Shown here in pieces: positions 35,001 through 42,155 of a stretch of DNA of 64,000 nt. Position 1 is the first letter of the stretch. Every line of letters starts with the position of its first letter. This stretch comes from Bifidobacterium miconis. GTDB lineage: Bacteria > Actinomycetota > Actinomycetes > Actinomycetales > Bifidobacteriaceae. The notes beneath the pieces were generated by a model, which was not told where the DNA came from, did no database searches, and saw only the letters and a program-made list of their open reading frames with translations. The translations under genes and the position numbers were made by a program. The DNA lies in the NCBI RefSeq assembly GCF_019331735.1, contig NZ_JAHBBH010000011.1:1-64000 (forward strand), in the 5' to 3' direction.

Positions 35001-35696
35001 CTGAAGTCGCTCGCCTCGCGCGACAAGGACATGGGCCGCTTCCTGCGCCACGTGCGCATCGTGAACGTCAACGAGGTTGCGGGAGCGCACGCCACCGACG
35101 TGATTCTCGCATTGTGCTACGCGAAAACCACGCACGGCCGGCTGCTCCAGCAGTTCGGCCCGCTCGAGGGCGACTGCGGTCAGCGGCTCCTGCTCGACGC
35201 GCTCGCGCTGGCCGACCGCAACGTGGACATCACGTCCACGTTCCTCGCCGACGAACTTGACGACGACCGCATCCACCAGCCCGGCCCGAGGCTGCTCAAG
35301 ACGATGCTCGCCTGGGCCGACGGGCTCGACGGGTCGCCCACCGCGCCCGGCACGGGGGAGGAGACCACTGGCAACGTGCTGTTCGACGACCTTGCCGAAC
35401 GACTCCGCGCACGCGGGCTCAACGTGGCCGTCAACTACGGCTACGACCGCGGCCTGCGCATCCCGATGGTCGTGGGCGTCAAGGACAAGCCGTTCGCGCT
35501 CGCCGTGCTCACCGACGACGTGCAGTTCATGAGTACGCAGTCCACGCGCGAACGCCATCGCCTGATGATGCAGGACATGGCCTCGCTCGGCTGGGCCGTG
35601 ATGAGCGTGTGGAGCGTGGCCGCGTTCGTCAACCCGGACAAGGAAGTGGACCACATCGTCTCGCGCATCAGCGAAATCTATCAGGAGAACCGATGA
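32004..35696 (+). CDS. DUF4011-type helicase-like protein with eroded catalytic motifs
   Basis: The 1230-residue protein resembles large DUF4011/SF1 (UPF1-like) helicases. The N terminus has the family's pattern RIERVLDDKTAKMRFSGVAE, then LAVGVASW, PVLLYPVDV and ELNTAFTAVM. The Walker A position reads DGEVGKDTADQ (Gly315-Thr321) instead of GxxxxGKT. Motif II reads IIDAGAHMP (Asp855-Ala856) where helicases have Asp-Glu. A long alpha-helical insertion lies between them. The C-terminal 100 residues align with the restriction-like MTES_1575 domain, but RIPMVVGV and AVLTDD replace the usual Asp and Glu. It therefore looks like an inactive or scaffold version. The frame is intact, which argues for selection. 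It is coupled to its neighbours on both sides. The domain calls are by eye. Confidence 0.7.
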   Translation: MSESTNGNANNANVSDAAGQAAPTVIDTTVAPTARTLADLRVWREQYRAGLALSPLEDINQLSAKLDLTHAHPSGIAQLFASGHAPLEALFRDSGMLRAAGRRIERVLDDKTAKMRFSGVAELSLAVGVASWSGNQMPVLLYPVDVTRVDGKSEPQFTIRFTGRVELNTAFTAVMREQHITLTAEGLFDASNYANGVPDTSAVFALITDRVSEAFPDFSVERHIILGCFVDPSSMILAESQRIIDQLAEAPSGNELLDALAGYPDAAAALTHETMPEYSPFDADPHTEYEIGDVDNTVRYAANMASAGHSLFIDGEVGKDTADQAAAVASRCVMNGHTVLYVPCVAEQKRRFVQAVSANEMGGQLLDIADERAAASIDRQLIAAVGFQPGVASSRFDQLSDELVGVRSRLTRYLGDLHGVSERWGVSAYQTIQNLANIAAKPTHPATRVRLSRATAQALGGHLDEWAAKLQRAGELGEYTIGPDDTVWFGASLNTEQEAVDAYQHVVDLLNKLLPATREQVTTTVQTCGFPVPANAREWGRQVTVLKNLRRVLDVFQPEIFERDIASMIEATKPKADRKAEGTSMGFWDRRRHIKEAKSLLRVGAQVENLHEALKVVAKQADQWHMFVPRGGWPVLPGRLDDIIDTQDALASGITALNTVLATTPAGGNLETVDFNDVEERLKALYEDRRALDTLPERYCLEQELRTAGLTELVDDLRNRHVALDAVAGELQLAWWTTVFEDIVHASAIISNQDGSAMQAAADRFAQVDIEHVRSIGPMVAQESMRRLSDLLFSRTQEANQLHTTLAGGSRVSFSRVRRDCPQIIAAAKPILIATPATLAALTGTEPIADVAIIDAGAHMPAVELLTIVARTRHVVVLAHRNTVTSASLAKLISLLPSVEAPSHPVRRSPKLTAFLETHGYGNVRHDVAIKQGSVRFHHVEGSGVPVMSSGLVESSQQEIEQVVQLIVNRAATFTIVPASYVLTVVSLTETFRVRLGAELKSLASRDKDMGRFLRHVRIVNVNEVAGAHATDVILALCYAKTTHGRLLQQFGPLEGDCGQRLLLDALALADRNVDITSTFLADELDDDRIHQPGPRLLKTMLAWADGLDGSPTAPGTGEETTGNVLFDDLAERLRARGLNVAVNYGYDRGLRIPMVVGVKDKPFALAVLTDDVQFMSTQSTRERHRLMMQDMASLGWAVMSVWSVAAFVNPDKEVDHIVSRISEIYQENR

Positions 35697-35929
35697 GCGG
35701 GGCGATGGGCGACGCGGCTGACGGGCAGGCGCCCGCCTACGATCCGAACCGGCGCACCGCGCGCAGGCACAGGCGGGTCGTGTTCCACGGCACCGAGAAG
35801 TTCGACGCCGACGGCGTCAAACTCGAACCCGGCGACATGGTCACCGAACGCCAGCGCGAAGCGGACGACGACAAGCGCATTCTCGGCGAGCTGCCGCCTC
35901 ACTGGGCGGTATTCAACGAGCGACGTTGA
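35693..35929 (+). CDS. Small conserved-type protein, 78 residues, unknown function
   Basis: The start ATG at 35693 overlaps the stop of the helicase-like gene (ATGA) and has AGGAG upstream, so it is translationally coupled. The protein has an N-terminal flexible part, a basic cluster RRTARRHRRVVFHG, then GVKLEPGDMVTERQREADDD and a tail LPPHWAVFNERR. No membrane segment is present and I do not recognise a family. The last 12 codons and the stop lie inside a long hairpin. The operon position suggests a job together with the FHA and helicase-like proteins. Confidence 0.75.
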   Translation: MSGAMGDAADGQAPAYDPNRRTARRHRRVVFHGTEKFDADGVKLEPGDMVTERQREADDDKRILGELPPHWAVFNERR

Positions 35930-35949
35930 ACACCGCCCAGTGAGGCGGC
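35893..35949. terminator. 26-bp hairpin spanning a stop codon, between convergent genes
   Basis: Left arm 35893-35918 and right arm 35924-35949 are complementary with one mismatch, closed by a five-base loop. The TGA at 35927-35929 is in the right arm. There is no T run on either side. It lies between the FHA/helicase-like operon and the opposite-strand SAF gene, so it is probably a two-way terminator. Confidence 0.75.
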
Positions 35950-36009
35950 CTTCGCGACTGCCCGTGCGCAGTCGTTCACTTCGCCTATGGAAAGCCCGCC
36001 GGGTTGCGG

Positions 36010-36939
36010 TTAGCGGGCGACGGCGATGACGGGGCCGGATTCTTGGGCGGCGAGGACCCGGATGGCGTCTTCCGAGGGCATGGCGAGGGAGACAAGGGCG
36101 GATTCGTCGGAGCGGAACACGCTGCCGCCGGTTGCCGCCGTGTGCGGCAGGGCCATGACGGCCGCCCGCGGCGCGAGCGTGCACGATGACACGGATTCCG
36201 TGGCGGAGGAGAGACCTTCAGCATCGGCTGATCGAGCGGCGCCAGTGGTGTCGTTCGTGCCTGACGAGGTCGTATCCGGCGGTGTATCGGACGGAGCGCC
36301 CGGTCGGTCGGTTGTGCCGTCGGTTTCCCCGCCATCGGTCGTATGATCATTCGCCGCGAGGTCCGCGGAGTCGCTGCAGCCTGTGGTCGAAGCGAGGGTG
36401 ACCTCGTCGCCGACCGTCAGCGCGTCGGGCGCGCTGGACAGACGGACCTCCACCACCGCATGACCGTCCGGCACGACCGGGCGCGCGCCGACCATCGAAC
36501 GGAACAACGGCTGACCGGCGGCGATGTCGACCTGCGCGATGCCACCGCCGCCATACACGGCTCCGTGAGCGCCGCCCGCGGCGACGTTCAGCTCTTCCAA
36601 GGAACCGATCGCGGCGTCGAAGGCCGAGCTTGCGGGCGCATCGACGATGCGCAGCTGCCGCCCGTCGATGATCGCGCCGCGTTCGATGCCGTCGATCGCG
36701 ACGAGAATCGGCTGCGTCTCCATCGTTTCCGCCACGCAGGACAGTGCGGCGAACACCGCCAGTCCGGCGCACAGCGCGGACAGCCACCGGCGGACAATGC
36801 GCAGGGAACGGCGCCTGCGCAGGCTGTCCATGCCGCGTGGCCGGCCGCCGGGCCTTGGCGCATGGCGGCCGGCGGTTGCAGCATTGCCGCGCCGAACAAA
36901 AAAATCCGTCATCATGACTCGCATGATGACGGATCGCAT
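36010..36939 (-). CDS. SAF-domain membrane-anchored protein
   Basis: The protein of about 309 residues has a basic N terminus and one membrane segment (WLSALCAGLAVFAALSCVA). An SAF (antifreeze/CpaB-like) domain follows, starting ILVAIDGIERGAIIDGRQLR and continuing to VDIAAGQPLFRSMVGAR. A Thr/Asp/Gly-rich linker of about 60 residues splits the C-terminal half, which ends VLAAQESGPVIAVAR. SAF proteins next to 5-formyl-THF cyclo-ligase and FmdB are a recurring actinobacterial cluster of unknown function. The start is uncertain: ATGs at 36939, 36924, 36915 and 36912 are in frame without a convincing ribosome site. It is probably exported or membrane-facing. Confidence 0.7.
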   Translation of the reverse strand: MRSVIMRVMMTDFFVRRGNAATAGRHAPRPGGRPRGMDSLRRRRSLRIVRRWLSALCAGLAVFAALSCVAETMETQPILVAIDGIERGAIIDGRQLRIVDAPASSAFDAAIGSLEELNVAAGGAHGAVYGGGGIAQVDIAAGQPLFRSMVGARPVVPDGHAVVEVRLSSAPDALTVGDEVTLASTTGCSDSADLAANDHTTDGGETDGTTDRPGAPSDTPPDTTSSGTNDTTGAARSADAEGLSSATESVSSCTLAPRAAVMALPHTAATGGSVFRSDESALVSLAMPSEDAIRVLAAQESGPVIAVAR

Positions 36940-37045
36940 ATGGTCCGCGCAAGCGGAACCGGGGTCTGTGGTCGAATGGTCGGCAGTTATCCACAACCAT
37001 CCACATGGCTGTCCCCGCGCTGAATGCCGCGCGATGGGGTTCGCC

Positions 37046-37087
37046 CACCCCTCAGTCACTGCATGGCAGCTCCCCGGCAAGGGAGCC
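37046..37087. repeat. Degenerate half copy of the palindromic element
   Basis: CACCCCTCAGTCAC followed by GGCAGCTCCCC and GGGAGCC parallels the right arm of the element at 15691-15740, with small deletions. Only one arm is present. It lies between fmdB and the SAF gene. Confidence 0.7.
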
Positions 37088-37139
37088 GGCGATTACGGGC
37101 ATGACCATTCGGCCCCGACAAACCGGATCGCAAGGCGGC

Positions 37140-37331
37140 TTACTTGGAGTGGGAGGCGCCGTCGGTGCGGTAGAAGCCGCTGCCCTTGAACTCGATCGGC
37201 ACGGCGGAATAGACCTTGCGAACCTGCTCCTCGCCGCACTTCGGGCAGACGGTGATCGGGTCGTCGGTGAACGACTGCTGCTCGGTGAAATCGTAGTTGC
37301 AGTTCTTGCAACGGTAATGGTACGTAGGCAT
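37140..37331 (-). CDS. FmdB family zinc-ribbon protein
   Basis: The 63-residue protein has the typical start MPTYHYRCKNCNYDFTEQQS and the second cysteine pair VCPKCGEEQVRKVYS, giving two Cys-x2-Cys knuckles that bind zinc. FmdB proteins are named after a putative formamidase regulator, but their role is poorly known. The C terminus FKGSGFYRTDGA is conserved in the family. GGAGGA precedes the ATG. It sits between the cyclo-ligase and SAF genes on the same strand, a common actinobacterial arrangement. Confidence 0.92.
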   Translation of the reverse strand: MPTYHYRCKNCNYDFTEQQSFTDDPITVCPKCGEEQVRKVYSAVPIEFKGSGFYRTDGASHSK

Positions 37332-37466
37332 GGCTGTCCTCCAACAAGCGTCTGGAATGCATTCGAATGCGCCCGCGGGCGCACGGTATTCAACGGTTTC
37401 ATATCCTAATCGCCGCGGCGACAGGATCGGCCGGCCAAGCGAACCCCATCTCGCAGGGTGAAGCGG

Positions 37467-38078
37467 CTAGAGGCGGCGCAGCCCGTCCGGCGTGAGCACG
37501 GCCGTGACCGGCACGTCGTGCGATTCGCGGGGGAGCGGACCGTCCACGGCCTCCCATGGCCAGCAGACTGCGGCCACGGTCACGTCCGCGGCGCGATGCT
37601 CCAGCGCGCGGTCGTACCAGCCGCCGCCGCGACCGAGCCGCGTGCCGACGGCGTCGACCATCAGCGCGGGCAGAATCACCAGCGACGCCTCGGCCAACGC
37701 GTCCATGCCGAGCGTTTCGCCGTCCGGCTCCTGCGGCCGCCGCGACGTCGGACGGCCGGCATCCGCCGCCACGTCGTGCAGATCGTCAAGCTCGGACAGT
37801 TCGCCCCAGCCGACGTCCAGACCGCGGCCCAGCCGCGGCACGAGCACGCGGCAGCCGGCGTCCAGCAGCAGTCTCAGCAGCGGGGTCATCGGAATCTCGC
37901 TGCCCATCGACACGTATGCGGCGACGGTCTGGCCCGGCCGCAGTCCGTCGAGCAGCGGCCCGGCCTCGACCGCCAAGCGTTCGCCGGCGGCCGCGCGGTC
38001 GGCGGGCGGCACCTGCTTGCGCCGGGCGATCGCCTCGTGACGCAGCGTCTTCTTGTCCGTGATCCGGTTCGTATCCAT
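37467..38078 (-). CDS. 5-formyltetrahydrofolate cyclo-ligase
   Basis: The 203-residue enzyme converts 5-formyl-THF to 5,10-methenyl-THF with ATP and so recycles a folate storage form. It has the N-terminal KKTLRHEAIARRKQ segment, the strand VAAYVSMGSEIPMTPLL and the signature VGTRLGRGGGWYDRAL with the phosphate-binding loop near residue 150. It is first in a likely operon with fmdB and the SAF gene. It is divergent from the acetyltransferase gene. Confidence 0.92.
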   Translation of the reverse strand: MDTNRITDKKTLRHEAIARRKQVPPADRAAAGERLAVEAGPLLDGLRPGQTVAAYVSMGSEIPMTPLLRLLLDAGCRVLVPRLGRGLDVGWGELSELDDLHDVAADAGRPTSRRPQEPDGETLGMDALAEASLVILPALMVDAVGTRLGRGGGWYDRALEHRAADVTVAAVCWPWEAVDGPLPRESHDVPVTAVLTPDGLRRL

Positions 38079-38189
38079 GCGGCAGTTGTATCACGGTCGC
38101 ATGTCGTCGGACGGCGCGTGTTCGCCGGGTGACGCGTGTTCATTGGCCGTGCGGCGCAAGTGGCAGAATCAAGTGGCAGAATAGTGGGC

Positions 38190-39005
38190 GTGTCAGTGTT
38201 CCAGTCCCTGTTCGGCGTGTTCCATCCTGCCGCGCCGACCATCCATATGCCGACGGAGCTGCCGTCGTCGTCGCTGCTGACGGCGTTGGCGTCCGCGGCG
38301 GCGGCTCCCGCAACGGCCTCCGTCTCCGCGCCGGAGCATGCGGCGACGCCCGTACCCGCCTCCGGCGTCGCCGCATACCCCGCCGCCGGCCTGCCGATCC
38401 GTCTGCGCCCGCTCACCATGGACGACGAGGACGAGTGGAACACCCTGCGCTGGTGCAACCGCGACTGGCTCGCCCCGTGGGATTCCGGCGATCCGATGCA
38501 CGGTTCGCCGCTCACGTTCGCCATGTGGATCCAACGCCAGCGGCAGAGCGAGGCGAACGGCACCGGCGCGCTGTTCGCCATCGAACGCAACATGCGCATT
38601 GTCGGGCAAATCTCGCTCGGCGCGATCAGCTACGGCGCAATGCGCACCGGCGTCGTCGGCTACTGGGTCGATCAGCGCCAGGCCGGGCACGGGTTCGCGC
38701 CGCTGGCCGTGGCGATGCTCGCCGACTGGGCGTTCTACGACCCGTCCGGCCCGCGTCTGCACCGCCTGGAGATCGCGATCCTGCCCGAAAACGCGCGCTC
38801 GAAGCGCGTGGCCGAGAAGCTGGGCGCGCACTACGAGGGCGTGCGGCCGGGCTACATGTACATCAACGGCCGGTGGCGGGACCACGAGACGTACAGCCTG
38901 CTCGCGGAGGACGCGGAAGGCGTGGGATTCGCCGCCCGGCTGCTGCGGCGGAGCGCCGGGAACGGCCCGCAGACGGTTGTTTCGACACACCCGGAGTCAA
39001 TTTAA
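38190..39005 (+). CDS. RimJ/RimL-type GNAT N-acetyltransferase
   Basis: The protein of about 271 residues has a variable Ala/Pro-rich N-terminal extension (about 65 residues) before the GNAT domain. The domain starts IRLRPLTMDDEDEWNTLRWC and includes GYWVDQRQAGHGFAPLAVAM (acetyl-CoA loop) and HRLEIAILPENARSKRVAEK, ending ARLLRRS. This is the pattern of ribosomal-protein-alanine acetyltransferases; the acceptor is unproven. The start is uncertain: GTG at 38190 or 38184 are the most likely and an ATG at 38136 is possible. The extension is longer than usual for the family. Confidence 0.82.
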   Translation: MSVFQSLFGVFHPAAPTIHMPTELPSSSLLTALASAAAAPATASVSAPEHAATPVPASGVAAYPAAGLPIRLRPLTMDDEDEWNTLRWCNRDWLAPWDSGDPMHGSPLTFAMWIQRQRQSEANGTGALFAIERNMRIVGQISLGAISYGAMRTGVVGYWVDQRQAGHGFAPLAVAMLADWAFYDPSGPRLHRLEIAILPENARSKRVAEKLGAHYEGVRPGYMYINGRWRDHETYSLLAEDAEGVGFAARLLRRSAGNGPQTVVSTHPESI

Positions 39006-39039
39006 CGATTTGTGCGCCCGTTCTCCTATTCTTGGGTGC

Positions 39040-40455
39040 ATGAGTTACGAATCGCTGAGTACGATCGTCGTACTGGTGATCGTGATTATCATCATGGTCG
39101 GCTGGCTGCCTGTGCGGACGGCGAAGGGCATGAGAAAAGTGGCGGAGCACCGCGAGGACAAGTATTCGTCGTCGCTTCATCTGGTCGAGATGGACGACGG
39201 TACGAGGTTTTCCGATGAGCACACGCCACAGGCGAAAGGGATTATTATGGCAGACCAGACGCGGAACGCGAAGTACACGCCGGAGCATGTCGCTCACGTG
39301 CGTCAGTTGCGTCGTGCCGCGATCCGTCGTCGCCGTATTCTCGTCGTGTCTTTGCTAACGATCGCCATAGTGGTGCTCGCGATCTCCTTCCCGTTGCATT
39401 TCAGCCCGCTGTTCGCCATTATTCCCGCCGCCGCGCTGGCCACGGTGCTGGCGCTCGGCGTGCATGCTTCGGCGCAGGCGCGCGAATGGGAGCGCAAGGT
39501 CGCCGACGAGCGTCGCAGGCAGCGCAAGGCCGCGCACGACAAGGCCATGCGCAACGCCCGTGAGGTGGGCCGTGCCGCGGCCGCGGCTCAGGTTGGTTCC
39601 GGTGCGGCCGCGCAGACGGAGCCGGATCGTGCCGATTCCCGATCGGATGCGCCGGGGGAGCCCGCCACCGATGTGATGGAACAGCGTGAGATTCGCCGTG
39701 CCCTGCGTGAGGCGCAGGAGGAGCAGGCGCGCGCGTTGGCGGCCCGCGAGGCCCGTCGCGCCGCCCGCGATGAGGTTCGCCGCCAGGCAGAGCAGGTTGC
39801 CGCGGCCGAGGATGCGGCCCGTGCGCAGGCCGTGGCGCAGGCGCGCGCGTTGGCCGAGGCGCAGCAGGCGGCCCAGCAGGCCGTTGTCGAACCGGCGCAG
39901 CCGGACGCCGTGCAGCAGACGGTGCGTCCGGTGGATGAGATGCCCTCGCAAACGGTTGCAGAACCGTCCGACGAAACCCACGAACTGAGCAGCGTGCGCC
40001 CGTCGCGTGCGCTGGACGCGGTCGACATGACGTCGTCGCCGGACCTGATTTCGTTCTCGCTGGGCGCGCCGCGCAACGGCATCGAGCTCAAGTCGCAGAC
40101 TCCGGAAAGTTTGGAGATCAAGTCGACCAAGCAGGTCGCCAAGGCCGTGCCGCAGGAGTCGCAGGACGCGCAGTCGCAGACTGATGCGAAGACCGACGCG
40201 TCCGCTGGTGCCGTCGCGGCCGAACCGGCTGCGCAGGCCGGCCCTACGCCGTCCGACCAGTCATCGCAGACCGGCGTTGCGGAAGCCCAGCCGTCGGCGG
40301 CTGACCGTGCCGCGTCCGCCGCGCAGTCCGCGCCGCTCAGTGACACCGCTGCGTTCCATGCCGCGGAGATCAACCGCGACGTCGACGCGCCCGAGGCGAC
40401 CGCCGAGTCGCTCAGCGTCGGCCTGGACGCGATCCTGTCCCGTCGTTCCGCCTGA
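39040..40455 (+). CDS. Membrane protein with long Ala/Arg/Gln-rich coiled coil
   Basis: The 471-residue protein opens with a membrane segment (STIVVLVIVIIIMVGWLPV) and a cytoplasmic patch with EDKYSSSLHLVEMDDGTRFS, a pattern seen in small actinobacterial membrane proteins. A basic stretch RQLRRAAIRRRR precedes two more hydrophobic segments (about residues 100-135). The rest is a charged coiled coil (residues about 145-290) and an unstructured Ser/Ala/Gln/Glu-rich tail. The ATG at 39040 is chosen; an ATG at 39247 would drop the first segment. I recognise no enzyme domain. Its role may be in envelope organisation, but that is a guess. It is followed by a terminator and then by the groES promoter. 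Confidence 0.72.
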   Translation: MSYESLSTIVVLVIVIIIMVGWLPVRTAKGMRKVAEHREDKYSSSLHLVEMDDGTRFSDEHTPQAKGIIMADQTRNAKYTPEHVAHVRQLRRAAIRRRRILVVSLLTIAIVVLAISFPLHFSPLFAIIPAAALATVLALGVHASAQAREWERKVADERRRQRKAAHDKAMRNAREVGRAAAAAQVGSGAAAQTEPDRADSRSDAPGEPATDVMEQREIRRALREAQEEQARALAAREARRAARDEVRRQAEQVAAAEDAARAQAVAQARALAEAQQAAQQAVVEPAQPDAVQQTVRPVDEMPSQTVAEPSDETHELSSVRPSRALDAVDMTSSPDLISFSLGAPRNGIELKSQTPESLEIKSTKQVAKAVPQESQDAQSQTDAKTDASAGAVAAEPAAQAGPTPSDQSSQTGVAEAQPSAADRAASAAQSAPLSDTAAFHAAEINRDVDAPEATAESLSVGLDAILSRRSA

Positions 40456-40477
40456 TATTCGTACTTGTACTTGCCGG

Positions 40478-40507
40478 GCCGGGTCTTCCCTGCGGGGAAG
40501 GCCCGGC
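40478..40507 (+). terminator. Terminator of the membrane coiled-coil gene
   Basis: GCCGGGTCTTCCC at 40478-40490 pairs with GGGAAGGCCCGGC at 40495-40507 (one mismatch), closed by a four-base loop. Confidence 0.85.
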
Positions 40508-40550
40508 TTTCGCATTGCTTGCCGCGTTTCGCCGCGTTTCACTCTCAGCG

Positions 40551-40592
40551 TTAGCACTCGAGTTGGCAGAGTGCTAAAAAGCGCGCTACGAT
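40551..40592 (+). promoter_or_regulatory. CIRCE operator and groES promoter
   Basis: TTAGCACTC at 40551-40559 and GAGTGCTAA at 40569-40577 form a perfect CIRCE element with the standard nine-base spacer. This is the binding site of the heat-shock repressor HrcA. A plausible -35 TTGGCA (40563-40568) lies inside it, with -10 TACGAT (40587-40592) 18 bases further, so repressor binding would cover the promoter. groES should therefore be induced by heat through HrcA release. Confidence 0.93.
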
Positions 40593-40692
40593 GTGTACCA
40601 GCGCAAAGGAACGACGCGAAGTGATCGTCAGCCTCTTCGGCGGACTTCTGGCGCGGACATACTGGATTTTTCTAGATACGAGGTGACCTACA

Positions 40693-40986
40693 GTGTCGAT
40701 CAAGCTCACACCGTTGGAGGACAAGATCATCGTCAAGCAGGCCGAGGCCGAGACGCAGACCGCTTCCGGTCTGTACATCCCGGACAACGCCAAGGAGAAG
40801 CCGCAGCAGGGCGAAGTCCTGGCCGTCGGCCCGGGCCGCCGTGACGACAAGGGCGAGCGCATCCCGATGGACGTCAAGGTCGGCGACAAGGTGCTGTACT
40901 CCAAGTACGGCGGCACCGAAGTCCACTATGAGGGCGAGGACTACCTGATCGTCTCCGCTCGCGACATTCTCGCCATCCTCGGCTGA
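40693..40986 (+). CDS. groES: Co-chaperonin GroES
   Basis: The 97-residue protein is the lid of the GroEL folding chamber. It has the family start [18 protein letters not shown], the mobile loop with [20 protein letters not shown] and the roof and base strands [11 protein letters not shown] and [13 protein letters not shown]. The start is GTG at 40693, with GAGGTGA nine bases upstream. It stands alone behind a CIRCE operator and before its own terminator; groEL is not linked, as is typical in bifidobacteria. Confidence 0.97.
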   Translation: MSIKLTPLEDKIIVKQAEAETQTASGLYIPDNAKEKPQQGEVLAVGPGRRDDKGERIPMDVKVGDKVLYSKYGGTEVHYEGEDYLIVSARDILAILG

Positions 40987-41015
40987 GACCGTCGCGCATC
41001 GCGCGATTCGTACCG

Positions 41016-41049
41016 ATCCCGTCCGGCAACACGCCGGGCGGGATTTTTT
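41016..41049 (+). terminator. Terminator of groES
   Basis: ATCCCGTCCGGC pairs with GCCGGGCGGGAT around AACAC and is followed by TTTTT. Confidence 0.92.
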
Positions 41050-41135
41050 GTGTCCGATTTCGCCCTCGGCGCGCGCTCTCAGCCTGAGCCGATATTCTTG
41101 GAGCAGGTGTATGCACTATCCGACTGGGGGAAGAC

Positions 41136-42110
41136 ATGCAGGACGATTCAACGACGACGTCATCCGCGACCATCATCGCCGATCTGGTCAACGAACTCGA
41201 CAACGTGCTCTCATGCCCGCGCGAGGTCATCGAACTGGCCGTGTGCACGTTCGCGGCCGGCGGCCATCTGCTGCTCGAAGACGTGCCGGGCGTGGGCAAG
41301 ACGACGCTGGCACGCGCGCTGGCCCGTGCGATGGGCGGCGAGTCGCGCCGCATCCAGTTCACGCCGGACCTCCTGCCGTCCGACCTGACCGGCGTGAGCA
41401 TCTACTCGCAGAGTTCCGGTCGCTTCGATTTTCATCCGGGCCCGCTGTTCACGAACATCGTCATCGCCGACGAGGTGAATCGTGCGAACCCGAAGGCCCA
41501 GTCGGCCATGCTCGAGGCGATGGGCGAGCGGCAGATCACCGTGGACGGCAACACGTACGAACTGCCCGACCCGTATTTCGTGGTCGCCACGCAGAACCCG
41601 ATCGAGTTGGAGGGCACGTATCCGCTGCCCGAAGCGCAGCTGGACCGTTTCATGGCGTGCACGAGCTTCGGCTATCCGACCGCCGAGGCCGAGTCGGCCA
41701 TGCTCACCGGCGAGCACGTCATGCAGCCGCTCGAGGGTCTGCGCGAGGTGTGCTCGCTCGACGACATGCGCGCGCTGCGCCGGTCGGTCGCGAGCGTTGC
41801 GCTTTCGCCGCAGATCGCCGACTACATCGTCGCGCTGGTCGACGCGACGCGCGACCGCGAGGGCGTGCGGTACGGCGCGTCGCCGCGCGGCAGCCTGCAT
41901 CTGGCGATCATGGCCCGCTCCCGCGCGCTTGCCGCCGGACGCATGTTCGTGGTGCCGGACGACGTGCAGTCGCTGGCGGTGCCGGTGCTGGCGCATCGTC
42001 TGGTGCTCGACAATGCCGGTTACGGCACCACGTCGATGGAAGGAGCCCGGCGCGTGATCCGCGCGATCGTCGATGCGGTGCCTGCGCCGCGTGCCGGCCG
42101 ACACGCGTAG
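41136..42110 (+). CDS. MoxR-type AAA+ ATPase
   Basis: The 324-residue ATPase contains Walker A LLEDVPGVGKTTLARAL near residue 50, Walker B IVIADEVNRANP and the MoxR-specific MLEAMGERQITVDGNTYELP with sensor FVVATQNPIELEGTYPLP. MoxR proteins act as chaperone-like remodelers of membrane or redox complexes, usually with a DUF58/VWA partner. Here a DUF58-transglutaminase gene follows 45 bases downstream, the classic association. GGGGGAAG precedes the ATG at 41136. Confidence 0.92.
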   Translation: MQDDSTTTSSATIIADLVNELDNVLSCPREVIELAVCTFAAGGHLLLEDVPGVGKTTLARALARAMGGESRRIQFTPDLLPSDLTGVSIYSQSSGRFDFHPGPLFTNIVIADEVNRANPKAQSAMLEAMGERQITVDGNTYELPDPYFVVATQNPIELEGTYPLPEAQLDRFMACTSFGYPTAEAESAMLTGEHVMQPLEGLREVCSLDDMRALRRSVASVALSPQIADYIVALVDATRDREGVRYGASPRGSLHLAIMARSRALAAGRMFVVPDDVQSLAVPVLAHRLVLDNAGYGTTSMEGARRVIRAIVDAVPAPRAGRHA

Positions 42111-42155
42111 CCGGCGCTCGGTGCGAGCCGGAAACGGCAGGATTTGGGGGTTGCG

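Noticed and set aside
29988..35654. A 1888-codon open frame on the minus strand opposite the FHA and helicase-like genes.
   Set aside because: It is a mirror of GC-rich third positions in the plus-strand genes. The translation is Arg/His/Val-rich without any family pattern and it crosses two real genes.
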